Shown piece after piece: positions 52,805-62,485 of a stretch of 64,000 bases of DNA. The stretch spans positions 558,001 to 622,000 of the forward strand of contig NZ_VFRQ01000001.1 in assembly GCF_006385705.1 (NCBI RefSeq). The letters run 5' to 3'. The DNA is from Pontibacter mangrovi. Its GTDB lineage: Bacteria; Bacteroidota; Bacteroidia; Cytophagales; Hymenobacteraceae. Each line of letters opens with the position of its first letter. Within the stretch, counting starts at the first letter, position 1. The translations under genes and the position numbers were made by a program. Under the pieces are notes generated by a model. It saw nothing but the letters and a program-made list of their open reading frames with translations. It had not been told where the DNA came from and searched no databases.

Positions 52805-54217
52805 ATGCTTTCCTTTTCCGTCAGCGGCACCTATGCAGACCTGTATGAGATAACCATGGGTCAGACCTATTTTCTGGAGGGCCGTCATGCGGAAACAGCC
52901 TGCTTCGACTACTTTTTCAGGAAGATTCCGAACAACGGCGGCTACGTGCTTTTTGCCGGCCTGCACGACCTGCTGGAGGCGCTGGAAGGCCTGCAGTTTA
53001 CTGACGAAGACATAGCCTACCTGCAGGAACTGCGGCTACACCCGGATTATCTTGATTTCCTTAAAAGCTTCCGGTTTAAAGGCACGCTGCATGCGCCCCC
53101 CGAAGGCGAAGTGATTTTTCCGCATAGCCCGATCGTTCGCGTGGAGGGCACCCTGTTGGAGACGCAACTCATCGAAAGCCTGCTGCTCAACATCCTGAAC
53201 TTTGCATCGTTGGTGGCTACTAAGGCATCGCGCATCCGTCAGGTGGCCGGCAACCGCACCCTAAGCGATTTCGGTTTGAGAAGGGCACACGGCCCGGGCG
53301 CAGTGCTGGCGGCAAGAGCGGCTGTGGTCGGCGGCTTTAACTCCACCAGTAACACCTATGCCGCGCTAAAGTATGGCATTCCGGCTGCCGGCACCATGGC
53401 ACACTCTTTTATCGAAAGCTATGATGCTGAACTGGAGGCATTCCGCGCCTTTGCCCGCTCCCGCCCTGACGATTGCATCTTTCTGGTGGATACCTATCAT
53501 ACCCTGCAAAGCGGCGTCCCGAACGCTATAACGGTGGCAAAAGAGCTGGAGGCGCAGGGGCACAAAGCCGTTGGCATCCGGCTCGATAGCGGCGACCTGG
53601 CCTATTTGGCAAAGGCAGCCCGCAACATGCTCAACGAGGCCGGTTTTCCCTATGTCAAGATCATCACCTCCAACCAACTGGACGAGTTCGTGATCAGGAG
53701 CCTGCTGGAGCAACAGGCTCCAATTGACGTGTTTGGCGTGGGTACCAAGCTGGTGACCGGTGCCCCTGACGCTGCGCTGGATGGCGTGTACAAACTAGCC
53801 ATGGCCGCCGGCAAAGCTCGCCTGAAGTTATCTGAGTCGAAGGAGAAGACAACGTTGCCCGGCATAAAGCAGGTGCTGCGGACGCTGGATGAGGAGGGGA
53901 AATTTTACGGGGCCGATGCCGTTATACTTGCTTCTGAAGGCAACCACGCAGACCTGATACGGCATCCTGTGGAAGAAGAAAGGCAGCTGTACCTGCGCGA
54001 CTGCCGGCAGGAGCCGCTACTGCAGAAGGTGATGGAGAACGGCCAACGCACTGCTGCCCCGCCCGCCCTGGCTGAAACGGCTGCCTATGCTCAAAAGCGG
54101 CTCCGTCAGCTGCCCGAGGAGTATAAACGGCTTGAAAACCCGCACCTGTACAAAGTGGGCATCAGCCCGCAGCTTTGGGAGCTGCGGGAGCAGCTAAAAG
54201 CGCATTTCCATAAATAA
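52805..54217 (+). CDS. pncB: Nicotinate phosphoribosyltransferase
   Basis: A 470-residue enzyme converting nicotinate and PRPP to nicotinate mononucleotide in NAD salvage. It begins SGTYADLYEITMGQTYF and has the conserved LSDFGLRRAHGPGA region (near 155-168), GTMAHSFIESYDAEL with the catalytic His, and RLDSGDLAYLAK followed by ITSNQLDEF. The length matches the PncB2-like bacterial group rather than the 400-residue E. coli type. Confidence 0.93.
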   Translation: MLSFSVSGTYADLYEITMGQTYFLEGRHAETACFDYFFRKIPNNGGYVLFAGLHDLLEALEGLQFTDEDIAYLQELRLHPDYLDFLKSFRFKGTLHAPPEGEVIFPHSPIVRVEGTLLETQLIESLLLNILNFASLVATKASRIRQVAGNRTLSDFGLRRAHGPGAVLAARAAVVGGFNSTSNTYAALKYGIPAAGTMAHSFIESYDAELEAFRAFARSRPDDCIFLVDTYHTLQSGVPNAITVAKELEAQGHKAVGIRLDSGDLAYLAKAARNMLNEAGFPYVKIITSNQLDEFVIRSLLEQQAPIDVFGVGTKLVTGAPDAALDGVYKLAMAAGKARLKLSESKEKTTLPGIKQVLRTLDEEGKFYGADAVILASEGNHADLIRHPVEEERQLYLRDCRQEPLLQKVMENGQRTAAPPALAETAAYAQKRLRQLPEEYKRLENPHLYKVGISPQLWELREQLKAHFHK

Positions 54218-54237
54218 AACTGCTTCCGCGCATTCTT

Positions 54238-54258
54238 AAAGTATGAGCCCCATACTTT
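54238..54258. repeat. Inverted pair of the AAGTAT hexamer after pncB
   Basis: AAAGTATG (54238-54245) and CATACTTT (54251-54258) form an 8-bp stem with a 5-nt loop. It is a hairpin built from two copies of the window-wide hexamer and might act as a weak terminator. Confidence 0.5.
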
Positions 54259-54432
54259 TAATGGCCCATTTTGTTTAACCTATAGTTCATCTTATACTTC
54301 TCGTTAGCCCTGCCATGTAGCGCATGGTTAAACAATTTTGCATTTCAGCTGTCATACCTAGCAAGGGTATCCCCCGGCAAGTGCTGCGGGTATGCTTTAG
54401 CATGATCACTTCCTAACCATATATTGAACGCA

Positions 54433-55449
54433 ATGAGCAGCAATACCAAAAAGCTGAAAGACACACCGTTTTCTGTGCTGGACCTTGTACCGATTTTAGA
54501 GGGAAAAACAGCTTCAGATTCTTTTAAAACCAGCCTGGACCTGGCGCAGCACGTCGAGGATTGGGGTTATAAACGCTATTGGCTGGCCGAGCACCACAAC
54601 ATGGCAGGCATCGCCAGTTCCGCCACCGTGGTCCTGATCGGCCACATTGCCGGCGGCACCAAAACTATCCGGGTCGGCTCCGGGGGCATCATGCTGCCAA
54701 ACCACGCGCCGCTGGTAGTGGCCGAGCAGATCGGCACGCTGGAGTCGCTGCACCCGGGGCGTATAGACCTGGGGCTGGGCCGCGCCCCCGGCACCGACCA
54801 ACTCACTGCCATGGCCCTGCGCCGCGACCTGCAAGGCAATACCGAGGATTTCCCGAAACATGTGCAGGAGCTGCTGTATTACCTGGGGCCGGAAGACCCG
54901 GAGGCAAGGGTGCGCGCCGTGCCTGGCCAGGGGCTGAACGTGCCGATCTGGCTGCTTGGCTCCAGCACCTACAGCGCACAGCTGGCAGCCATGCTGGGCC
55001 TGCCCTTCGCCTTTGCCAGCCACTTTGCCCCGGCCGCCCTTATGGCTGCCCTTAAAGTATACCGCGACACGTTTCAGCCCTCTAAGCACTTGCAGGAGCC
55101 GTACGCCGTTGCTTGCATTAACGCGGTAGTGGCCGACACCGATGCGGAGGCAAACAAGCTGGCCACTACGCTTTACCAATCGTTTCTGAACGTGATCCGA
55201 GGCACGGCAAAGCCACAGAAGCCGCCCGTAGAAAGTATGGAGGGGCTTTGGGATGCCTCCGAAAAGTATGCCGTGCAGCAAATGCTCCGCTATACGTTCA
55301 TCGGCGACCAAGCCACCGTAAAAGAAGACCTGCAGGCTTTCCTGGATGACACGCAGGTAGATGAGCTGATGTTTGCCTCGCACATTTACGACCACCAGGC
55401 CCGGCTACGCTCTTACGAGCTGCTGGCCCAGCTTGGCCAGCAAGCGTAA
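54433..55449 (+). CDS. LLM-class flavin-dependent oxidoreductase
   Basis: A 338-residue luciferase-like monooxygenase. I use ATG 54433; a TTG nine bases before is in frame. The fold landmarks are [14 protein letters not shown], the AEHHNM motif (near 55), [24 protein letters not shown] split over two strands, and [10 protein letters not shown]. This is the MsnO8/YhbW-like group that binds FMN. The substrate is unknown. A strong terminator follows. Confidence 0.9.
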   Translation: MSSNTKKLKDTPFSVLDLVPILEGKTASDSFKTSLDLAQHVEDWGYKRYWLAEHHNMAGIASSATVVLIGHIAGGTKTIRVGSGGIMLPNHAPLVVAEQIGTLESLHPGRIDLGLGRAPGTDQLTAMALRRDLQGNTEDFPKHVQELLYYLGPEDPEARVRAVPGQGLNVPIWLLGSSTYSAQLAAMLGLPFAFASHFAPAALMAALKVYRDTFQPSKHLQEPYAVACINAVVADTDAEANKLATTLYQSFLNVIRGTAKPQKPPVESMEGLWDASEKYAVQQMLRYTFIGDQATVKEDLQAFLDDTQVDELMFASHIYDHQARLRSYELLAQLGQQA

Positions 55450-55465
55450 GGAATATTCCATGAAC

Positions 55466-55508
55466 GCGGGGCACTCTTTTTAGGATAAATAGAGTGCCCC
55501 GCTTTTTT
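55466..55508 (+). terminator. Rho-independent terminator after the LLM gene
   Basis: GCGGGGCACTCT (55466-55477) pairs perfectly with AGAGTGCCCCGC (55491-55502), followed by six T residues. Confidence 0.93.
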
Positions 55509-55578
55509 GTGGCTCCTTCCTACTAAAATCCGTAAGTATGATAGCTAATAACACAACTTACTGATTTTAATATAAGGT

Positions 55579-56031
55579 ATGGAAACCAATGTATGCCAAA
55601 CCGTGGAAGTCTCCAGCCCCTCTTTTCAGGCTGGCGAGGAGATTCCGCAAAAGTTCACCTGCGACGGTGAAGACATTAACCCTGCCCTGGAAATAGGCGA
55701 CCTGCCTGACAACACATTAAGCCTGGTGCTGATCGTAAGCGACCCCGATGCCCCAAGCGGCAACTGGACGCATTGGCTGATGTGGAACATCCCTCCGCTT
55801 CACACGATAGAGGAGGACAGCGCCCCCGGCACCGTCGGCACGAATGATTTTGGAAACACCCAGTATGGCGGTCCCTGCCCCCCTATCGGCACGCACCGCT
55901 ATTTCTTCAGAGTCTACGCCCTGGATACCACTCTTACCTTAAAAGAAGGTAGCCGCGTGGAGGATGTATACCAGCAGATGGAAAACCATATTGTGGGCGC
56001 CGGTCAGCTTATGGGCGTGTACAGCCACTAA
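55579..56031 (+). CDS. YbhB/YbcL-family PEBP-like protein
   Basis: A 150-residue phosphatidylethanolamine-binding-like protein (Raf kinase inhibitor-like). The conserved ligand-pocket motifs are VSDPDAPSGNWTHWLMWNIP and NDFGNTQYGGPCPPIGTHRY. The bacterial function is unclear. The protein is cytosolic, as no signal peptide is seen. It stands alone on the plus strand between terminators and the NamZ gene. Confidence 0.92.
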   Translation: METNVCQTVEVSSPSFQAGEEIPQKFTCDGEDINPALEIGDLPDNTLSLVLIVSDPDAPSGNWTHWLMWNIPPLHTIEEDSAPGTVGTNDFGNTQYGGPCPPIGTHRYFFRVYALDTTLTLKEGSRVEDVYQQMENHIVGAGQLMGVYSH

Positions 56032-56104
56032 AACCTACGTGGCGCAGCAAGGGCTTGCGGTGAGATAGTTGCCTGGTATAGTGTATTTGCGCTATATTAC
56101 CTTC

Positions 56105-57358
56105 ATGAAAAGACCTCTCTACCTCCTGCTGCAGCTGTGCCTGCTCTTTGTTTCCACGGTTGCACTTGCCGGTAATGCTGCCCCTCGCGTCATTATAGGC
56201 GCTGAGCGCCTGTTCACTCCCGAGTTTCTGCCCCTCATCAAAGGCAAGCGCATCGGGCTTGTGACCAACCATACCGGTTTGTTGCCGGATGGCCGGCACC
56301 TGGTGGATGTGCTGCATGAACGCCCGGATGTAAAGCTCACGACGTTATTCGGCCCGGAGCATGGCATCCGTGGCGACCAGGATTCCCATGTGGCCAGCGG
56401 CACCGATGCCAAAACCGGGCTGCCGGTGGTTTCGCTGTATGGCAAGGTGCGCAAACCCACTCCGGAAATGCTGCAAAACGTAGACGTGCTTATCTTTGAC
56501 ATACAGGATATCGGCGCGCGCTTTTACACCTATATCGCCACGATGAACCATGTACTGGAGGCCGCAGCTGAGCAAGGCAAACCCTTTATCGTGCTCGACC
56601 GTCCGAACGCCATAGGCGGTATCTATGTTGATGGCCCGGTAGGCGGCAAGGTTGGAGAGCCTGTGACAGGCGTAGCCCAACTGCCGGTGGTGCACGGCAT
56701 GACAGTTGGCGAACTGGCCACCATGTTTAACGGTGAACGCGCCAAACGCAAAATGCCGCAGGCAAAGCTCACCGTAATCCCGATGCAGCACTACACACGC
56801 CAGCAGTGGTATGATGACACGCAGCTGCCGTGGGTAAAACCCTCCCCCAACATGCTGACGCTTACCACCGCTACCGTATACCCCGCCACTTGCCTGCTGG
56901 AGGGCACCAACATCTCCGAGGCCCGTGGCACCCTGCACCCTTTTGAGCGCATCGCGACCCCGTGGGTAGACAGCAAGAAGCTAGCAGACCAATTGAACGG
57001 CTATGGGCTGAAGGGCGTCACCTTCCGTCCTGTTTCTTTTGTGCCGGATAGTATAGTGGACGGCATTAAAATCTACCCTCCGAAATTTATGGGAGAGCAG
57101 TGCACCGGCGCCGAAATGGTGGTGACAGACCGCAACGCCTTTGCTTCAGCCAAAGCCGGCGTATACATCCTGCATGCCCTAAAAACTTTATACCCCGAGC
57201 AGCTGGAGTGGCGCGAGGGTCGCATGGACCGGCTGTGGGGCACCCCGAAGGTGCGCGAGCAGTTGCAGGCAGGCGTTGCGCCGGAGGAGATCGTAAAACA
57301 GTGGGATAAAGACCTGGAGCGTTTCAAAAAAGTGCGTAAAAAGTACCTGCTGTATTAG
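56105..57358 (+). CDS. namZ: Exo-beta-N-acetylmuramidase NamZ-like protein (DUF1343)
   Basis: A 417-residue exported protein. I choose ATG 56105 because it begins a clean signal peptide (MKRPLYLLLQLCLLFVSTVALA). The DUF1343/NamZ domain carries GLVTNHTGLLPDG, LFGPEHGIRGDQD, DIQDIGARFYTYI and PNMLTLTTATVYPATCLLEG with the downstream Thr/Ser-rich NISEARGT. NamZ removes terminal MurNAc from cell-wall fragments. The M1 peptidase gene follows 43 bp on, consistent with an envelope-turnover pair. Confidence 0.9.
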   Translation: MKRPLYLLLQLCLLFVSTVALAGNAAPRVIIGAERLFTPEFLPLIKGKRIGLVTNHTGLLPDGRHLVDVLHERPDVKLTTLFGPEHGIRGDQDSHVASGTDAKTGLPVVSLYGKVRKPTPEMLQNVDVLIFDIQDIGARFYTYIATMNHVLEAAAEQGKPFIVLDRPNAIGGIYVDGPVGGKVGEPVTGVAQLPVVHGMTVGELATMFNGERAKRKMPQAKLTVIPMQHYTRQQWYDDTQLPWVKPSPNMLTLTTATVYPATCLLEGTNISEARGTLHPFERIATPWVDSKKLADQLNGYGLKGVTFRPVSFVPDSIVDGIKIYPPKFMGEQCTGAEMVVTDRNAFASAKAGVYILHALKTLYPEQLEWREGRMDRLWGTPKVREQLQAGVAPEEIVKQWDKDLERFKKVRKKYLLY

Positions 57359-57401
57359 GTCGGATACGATCAACTTATAAAGTATAAAAGCAAGCCTTCT
57401 T

Positions 57402-59018
57402 ATGAAAAAGCACCTCCTTCTTTCGCTGTTCACGGCGCTGTGCCTTGGCGCGCAGGCGCAGGACAATAACTGGACCTGGGGCGGCCCCTTAGACCCGGCG
57501 CAAGCTACGTTTGATGTGAAGCATTACACATTGCGGCTGCAAATAGCTCCGGATGAACATAAAATAGGCGGCTCTGCCGATGCCACGGTAGAACTTATAG
57601 CTCCTACCGATAAGATCAGGCTGAATCTGATTGATGCCTATACTGTGAGCGGCGTGAAGGTAAACGGGAAAAAAGCCAAGTATACCCGAGGCACAGACCT
57701 GCTGGATGTGGAGTTGAAGCGGATTTACCAGCCGGGCCAACGGGTGACCGTGACGGTTGCCTATGCAGGTACCCCGCCCGAGGCGATTAACCCGCCCTGG
57801 CAGGGAGGCTTTACCTTTAGCACAGACTCGAACGGCAAGCACTGGATCGGCCTGTCGTCGCAGAACGAGGGAGCCAAGATCTTTATGCCCTGCAAAGACC
57901 ATCCATCTGATGAGCCGGACGAGGGCGTGGAGCAGTTTATCTCGGTGCCTGCCCCTTACCAGGTAGCGGCCAACGGTGTGCTCGTTTCGGAGAAGAAGAA
58001 AGGCGACCAGATCACCTACCACTGGAAAACCGACTACACCATCAACAACTACGGCATTAACTTTACGGTGGGCGACTTTGCCGTTACCCGTCGCAATTAT
58101 ACGACCGTGGAGGGAAATACGGTGCCGATGGTGCTATACCTGCTGCGCCAGAATGCAGAGAAGGCGCCAGAGTTGATGAACATACTGGAGATCAGCCTGA
58201 AAACACAGGAGAAATACTTTGGCGAGTACCCGTTCCGGAAAGAGAAAGTGGGGATTGTGGAGACGCCATACCTGGGGATGGAGCACCAGACGATAAACGC
58301 CTATGGCAACAAGTTCCGGTTTACCAAAGTTGGCGACGCGCCCTACGACCACCTGCTGCACCACGAGCTGGGCCACGAGTGGTGGGGCAACAAAGTGAGT
58401 GTGAAAGACTGGGCAGATTTCTGGGTACAAGAGGGCCTCTGCACCTACGGCGATTGGCTGTTTGTGGAGGAGCATGCCGGCCACGAGGCATACATGCGGC
58501 ACGTAAAGCTGATAGCCAAGAACATCCCAAACCGCAACCCGATCATCATCCGCGACAATAACGTGGATTCGGATGAGGCTTACCACGGTGAAATCTACTC
58601 CAAAGGTGCTTACGTGATGCACTCGCTCCGCTACATGCTCGGTGACGAAGTCTTCTTCCGCACCCTGAAAAGCTTTATCATGAGCCCCGTTTATACCTAT
58701 GAAAACCAGGTTAAAACTGCCGACCTGCAAAACTTCATCTCCAAAGAAACTGGCAAAGACATCAAGCCTTTCTTCGACCTGTACCTGCGCACTACCGAGG
58801 TGCCGGAGGTGGTAGTGGAGCAAAAGTCCGGAAACCGCTACACGATCCGTATCCCGAACATCAGCTTTACCCTGCCAATGGATGTGACAACCGACGCCGG
58901 CACCCAACGCCTGGAGCTCTCGAGCAAGCCAGTGGAGGTAAGCTCTACCACTGCCCCGGAAATTGATGCAGATGGATGGTATCTGAAAAGTGTGGTGATG
59001 GGGGAAGGTACGCTGTAG
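57402..59018 (+). CDS. M1-family exported zinc metallopeptidase
   Basis: A 538-residue protein with a signal peptide (KKHLLLSLFTALCLGAQA). The N-terminal beta domain is followed by the M1 exopeptidase motif GMEHQTIN (292-299, a GxMEN variant), the zinc site HELGH (321-325) with the third ligand in WVQEGLCTY, and a catalytic Tyr in the SKGAYVMHSLRYML region. It is shorter than full aminopeptidase N since it lacks the C-terminal helical domain. It probably trims peptides in the periplasm. Confidence 0.92.
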   Translation: MKKHLLLSLFTALCLGAQAQDNNWTWGGPLDPAQATFDVKHYTLRLQIAPDEHKIGGSADATVELIAPTDKIRLNLIDAYTVSGVKVNGKKAKYTRGTDLLDVELKRIYQPGQRVTVTVAYAGTPPEAINPPWQGGFTFSTDSNGKHWIGLSSQNEGAKIFMPCKDHPSDEPDEGVEQFISVPAPYQVAANGVLVSEKKKGDQITYHWKTDYTINNYGINFTVGDFAVTRRNYTTVEGNTVPMVLYLLRQNAEKAPELMNILEISLKTQEKYFGEYPFRKEKVGIVETPYLGMEHQTINAYGNKFRFTKVGDAPYDHLLHHELGHEWWGNKVSVKDWADFWVQEGLCTYGDWLFVEEHAGHEAYMRHVKLIAKNIPNRNPIIIRDNNVDSDEAYHGEIYSKGAYVMHSLRYMLGDEVFFRTLKSFIMSPVYTYENQVKTADLQNFISKETGKDIKPFFDLYLRTTEVPEVVVEQKSGNRYTIRIPNISFTLPMDVTTDAGTQRLELSSKPVEVSSTTAPEIDADGWYLKSVVMGEGTL

Positions 59019-59380
59019 TTTTACTCGTCCAACCACCCCTGCCCCTCCGAGATACGCTCGCTACCTTCGAACTCGCGTTCTCGGTAGTCCAAGGAGGGGA
59101 ATTCTGCCGATGATTACCTCACCGCTAACCCCTCCCGAGAGGGGAATTTACTCTGGCCCTCCCATCTATCGAGGTCCTAAAAGTATAAGATACAACTGTA
59201 GTTTTGAAAGACTGAGGATAAAAACTGCCAGAAAGTATAGCTAGAAAACGGTGTTCAATGTAGTATAAAACAGGTCAACATACCCACCCAGACAACTACT
59301 TTCAAAAATCAAACAACAAACCCTATACCTCCTGCTCCCGTTCCTGTTGGATTAGAAGTATAAACCATCAGCAAAGAACA
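59019..59380. repeat. Spacer with GC-rich inverted repeats
   Basis: The first 140 bp contain an inverted CCCCTCC...GGAGGGG pair (59043 with 59094) and a small palindrome CCCCTCCCGAGAGGGG near 59140, resembling dispersed REP-like repeats. The rest of the 362 bp is AT-rich with four AAGTAT hexamers (59181, 59233, 59356 and 59385). No gene is visible. Confidence 0.55.
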
Positions 59381-59872
59381 TTGGAAAGTATAGAAACAAA
59401 ACAACCTGCAAAGCAAACAGACCAGCTGGTCAGGGAGCAACTGGCAGAGCTATTGAAGGGAGGCTTTGCCCCAAACGTGATCCTGTTGCGGGAGTTTGAC
59501 TATAAAAAAGCCGACATCCTGCTCGACGGGCTCCACTTCTCGGCCTGGATCCTGCTGGGACACATCCGGGCGCGGCACCAGACGCTGCTGCGCTTTATGC
59601 AGCACCCGCACGAGGATATTGATGTTTGGCCTGATGCGCACTGGCCCGAAAACCATAAACCGCAGAGCGAAGAGGAATGGAACAAGGCCATTGATGCCTA
59701 CGCGCAGGAACTGCAGGAAATGATAGCGCTCATCAAAGACCCTGCAACGGCTCTTTTTGAAGTGCGGCCAAACGGCAAAACCGTTTCCTGGGCCGCCATG
59801 ACGGCGCTGCACCACACCGGCTACCACATCGGGCAGCTAAAGACCATTGGCCGGCAGCTGGGGGTTTGGTAA
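59381..59872 (+). CDS. DinB-like metalloenzyme family protein (TTG start)
   Basis: A 163-residue four-helix DinB-superfamily protein. The start is TTG 59381; no closer ATG is available. Metal-binding histidines are in FSAWILLGHIRARHQ (near 45) and ALHHTGYHIGQLKTI (near 140-154). Relatives include thiol transferases (bacillithiol or mycothiol S-transferases) and proteins of unknown function. It converges on the sulfotransferase gene with only 3 bp between stops. Confidence 0.85.
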   Translation: MESIETKQPAKQTDQLVREQLAELLKGGFAPNVILLREFDYKKADILLDGLHFSAWILLGHIRARHQTLLRFMQHPHEDIDVWPDAHWPENHKPQSEEEWNKAIDAYAQELQEMIALIKDPATALFEVRPNGKTVSWAAMTALHHTGYHIGQLKTIGRQLGVW

Positions 59873-59875
59873 CCT

Positions 59876-60772
59876 TTACTCCTGATACAGCGGCTGTTGC
59901 GAGGTGATGATTTCCTGTATCAACTCCTCAAAATCCTGGTGCGGCGGCTCAGGGCTATAGCTCATGGACTCCCCTTTATATTGCGGATAATTCAGGCAAC
60001 GGATCAGCGGACCGGCGATAACGTCAGCCTGCTCTGCCTGCGCATCCGTCAGCTGGTCCATCCAATAACCCGACTGGCCTTTTTTCAGGTGCTTCGGGTT
60101 TTTGCTTTTGAGCGTGGCAAAACTCATGGCCTCCTGCAGCTCCTCCCGCTCTTTCTCGCTCAGGTCCACTTCCAGGTAATCAAGCAGGCGCGCCAGCTCC
60201 CCCTGAAAATCGAGCAGGAAACCTTCGTAAAAAGCTATGTGGATGTTGTGCTCGCGGCTGTAGCGCAGGTGGTCAAACACGTGCCATACCCACTCCAGCA
60301 TCAGCTCCTCAAAATGGGCCTCCAGGTACTGTTGCGGGTCTGTTAGCTCCTGCGGGTAATACTTCAGCATATACTCCGACGTATAGTATTTAGCCGCAGA
60401 AATGGCACGGTCGCGGGGGTCGCGCACAATGTATACTTTCTTATCGAAGAGGCTGAACAGTTCCCCGCTGCGCTTGCAGATGGGCGAGTGCGTCCATACA
60501 TGATCGGTCTGTTCCACATAGTCTGCGATACTTTCCAGTGGCATCCGGAAAATGCTGCTGATGCGGTAACTGTACTGCAGGTCGGTTACGTCCAGCACAT
60601 CGATGCTGGCTTGGCTGGGGTAGTTCAGCTCCCAGGTTTTTGCCAGCTCATAAATCGGCTGCCGCTGTATAAAGCTCGTGACCGTATGTCCGCTTCGCTG
60701 CATGACCTGCTGCAAGATCTGATAAAGCCAAAAGTTGCCGCATTTGGGGGCGCCGCCCTGTAAAATTTTCAT
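59876..60772 (-). CDS. PAPS-dependent sulfotransferase
   Basis: A 298-residue sulfotransferase-domain protein. The 5'-phosphosulfate loop is GAPKCGNFWLYQIL (7-20), and the 3'-phosphate motif is VYIVRDPRDRAISAAKYY. It would move a sulfate group from PAPS to a glycan, lipid or small molecule. It diverges from cysC (PAPS synthesis), and cysQ (removal of product PAP) follows cysC, so donor supply, use and by-product removal are grouped. The acceptor is unknown. Confidence 0.88.
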   Translation of the reverse strand: MKILQGGAPKCGNFWLYQILQQVMQRSGHTVTSFIQRQPIYELAKTWELNYPSQASIDVLDVTDLQYSYRISSIFRMPLESIADYVEQTDHVWTHSPICKRSGELFSLFDKKVYIVRDPRDRAISAAKYYTSEYMLKYYPQELTDPQQYLEAHFEELMLEWVWHVFDHLRYSREHNIHIAFYEGFLLDFQGELARLLDYLEVDLSEKEREELQEAMSFATLKSKNPKHLKKGQSGYWMDQLTDAQAEQADVIAGPLIRCLNYPQYKGESMSYSPEPPHQDFEELIQEIITSQQPLYQE

Positions 60773-60896
60773 CCTATTCTGCCTTGAGTATACTTCGTTG
60801 GGCTGCTATACGGCTTTTTGGCTATTGTTGCCGTACAAGTTCATCGGAAGTATGGGATTTATACTTTGATTTGACCCCACACCATGGAGAGCAACT

Positions 60897-61517
60897 ATGA
60901 AAAACATCTATCCTTTTAAATCGAAAGTATGCCACGCGCAACGCCGCCAACTGATGCAGCAGGAGTCCCGCCTGTTCTGGCTCACCGGCCTCTCCGGTTC
61001 GGGCAAAAGCTCGCTGGCGCTGCGGCTGGAGCACTACCTTTTTCAGCAAGGATATAAAGTATACCTGCTGGATGGCGATAACGTACGCAACGGCCTGTGC
61101 CGCGACCTGAGCTTTACGGAAACAGACAGAAAGGAGAACATGCGCCGGGTGGCCGAAGTGGCAAACCTGATGCTGGATGCTGGCTTGGTGGTGATTTGTG
61201 CCTTTATCTCGCCTTATGCCGCAGAGCGGGAGCTGGTTCGGCAGATCGTGGGGCAAGAGCGATTTTCCGAAGTGTACGTCAGCTGCCCGCTGCAGGTGTG
61301 CGAGCTGCGCGATACCAAAGGGCTGTATGCCAAAGCACGGGCCGGCAAAGTGCAGAACTTCACCGGCATCAGCGCCCCTTACGAAGCGCCCTCCGCGCCG
61401 GACCTTATACTTGCAACAGACAATGAATCCATCGAAGCATCCTTGCAAAAACTGATTAGCTTTGCAGCACCACAGCTGCAGCTGCAGCCCCCAATGAGGG
61501 TGGCGGCAGGAGAATGA
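60897..61517 (+). CDS. cysC: Adenylylsulfate kinase
   Basis: A 206-residue APS kinase that makes PAPS. Walker A is GLSGSGKSS (31-39). Then [32 protein letters not shown] and the family [10 protein letters not shown] (S105) follow, and [18 protein letters not shown] closes the core. The length is normal. No ATP sulfurylase (cysDN or sat) is present in the window, so APS must come from elsewhere. Confidence 0.95.
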   Translation: MKNIYPFKSKVCHAQRRQLMQQESRLFWLTGLSGSGKSSLALRLEHYLFQQGYKVYLLDGDNVRNGLCRDLSFTETDRKENMRRVAEVANLMLDAGLVVICAFISPYAAERELVRQIVGQERFSEVYVSCPLQVCELRDTKGLYAKARAGKVQNFTGISAPYEAPSAPDLILATDNESIEASLQKLISFAAPQLQLQPPMRVAAGE

Positions 61518-61577
61518 TACCTGCTATACTTTAAAGCCGCCTCTGTTTATACCACTGTACGCAACGCATACATCGCC

Positions 61578-62372
61578 ATGAAAAGCCCGCACACGCCTGA
61601 CGTAGCCGCCCTCCTGCAATCCGCCAAAGCAGCAGCCCTGGAAGCCGGCGCTGCCATACTTCAGATTTATGAATCGGGGCAGGTGGAGGCCACCTTGAAA
61701 GCAGATGACTCTCCCCTGACAAAAGCAGACCGCGCCGCGCATGCGATTATCACCAGGCACCTATCTGAAACGGGCTTGCCCATACTTTCGGAAGAAGGAA
61801 AACAGCAGCCATACGAGCAGCGGAATAAGTGGGATTGGTACTGGCTGGTGGACCCGCTGGATGGCACGAAGGAATTTCTGAAGCGCAACGGGGAGTTTAC
61901 CGTGAACATTGCCCTGATGCAGGGGCAAAAACCTGTTGGCGGCGTTATTTACGCGCCTGTGCTCAGGAGCCTGTATGTTGGCTCTACCCAAACCGGCGTT
62001 ACGAAGGAAACTAACGGCGCAGTAGCGCACCTGAGCCCCTTGCCCACGCCTCATACCCTCTCTTCGCTGGAACAAAAACCTCACTTCAGTGTGGTGGCCT
62101 CGCGCACGCACCTTAGCCCCGAGACAGCAGATTTCATAAAGCGGTTTCCGGGAGCAGACACGCTAAGTATGGGCAGCTCGCTTAAGTTTATGCTTTTAGC
62201 CGAAGGCAAAGCAGACCTCTACCCCCGCTTCGCCCCGACCATGGAGTGGGATACCGCCGCCGCGCACGCAATTCTGAATGCCCTGAACAGGGGCATTTTT
62301 CAGGAGGACTTAAAGAAGGAACTAACCTACAACAAACCGGACCTCCTCAACCCCAGCTTCATCGCCCTCTAA
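61578..62372 (+). CDS. cysQ: 3'(2'),5'-bisphosphate nucleotidase
   Basis: A 264-residue inositol-monophosphatase-fold enzyme that hydrolyses PAP to AMP. Metal-binding motifs are ILSEEGK (69-75), WLVDPLDGTKEF (89-100) and the C-terminal EWDTAAAHAIL. It follows cysC by 60 bp and clears the product of the divergent sulfotransferase. Confidence 0.94.
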   Translation: MKSPHTPDVAALLQSAKAAALEAGAAILQIYESGQVEATLKADDSPLTKADRAAHAIITRHLSETGLPILSEEGKQQPYEQRNKWDWYWLVDPLDGTKEFLKRNGEFTVNIALMQGQKPVGGVIYAPVLRSLYVGSTQTGVTKETNGAVAHLSPLPTPHTLSSLEQKPHFSVVASRTHLSPETADFIKRFPGADTLSMGSSLKFMLLAEGKADLYPRFAPTMEWDTAAAHAILNALNRGIFQEDLKKELTYNKPDLLNPSFIAL

Positions 62373-62485
62373 CCGCGCCAGTTTTTTACCTGAAGATTTC
62401 TCCGTAACTTATACTTCCGGCAGCGGACTCTAGCGCGGCAGGCCTCCGCTAGGCACTCAAAAAGCAACAACCACAACATCTAACC

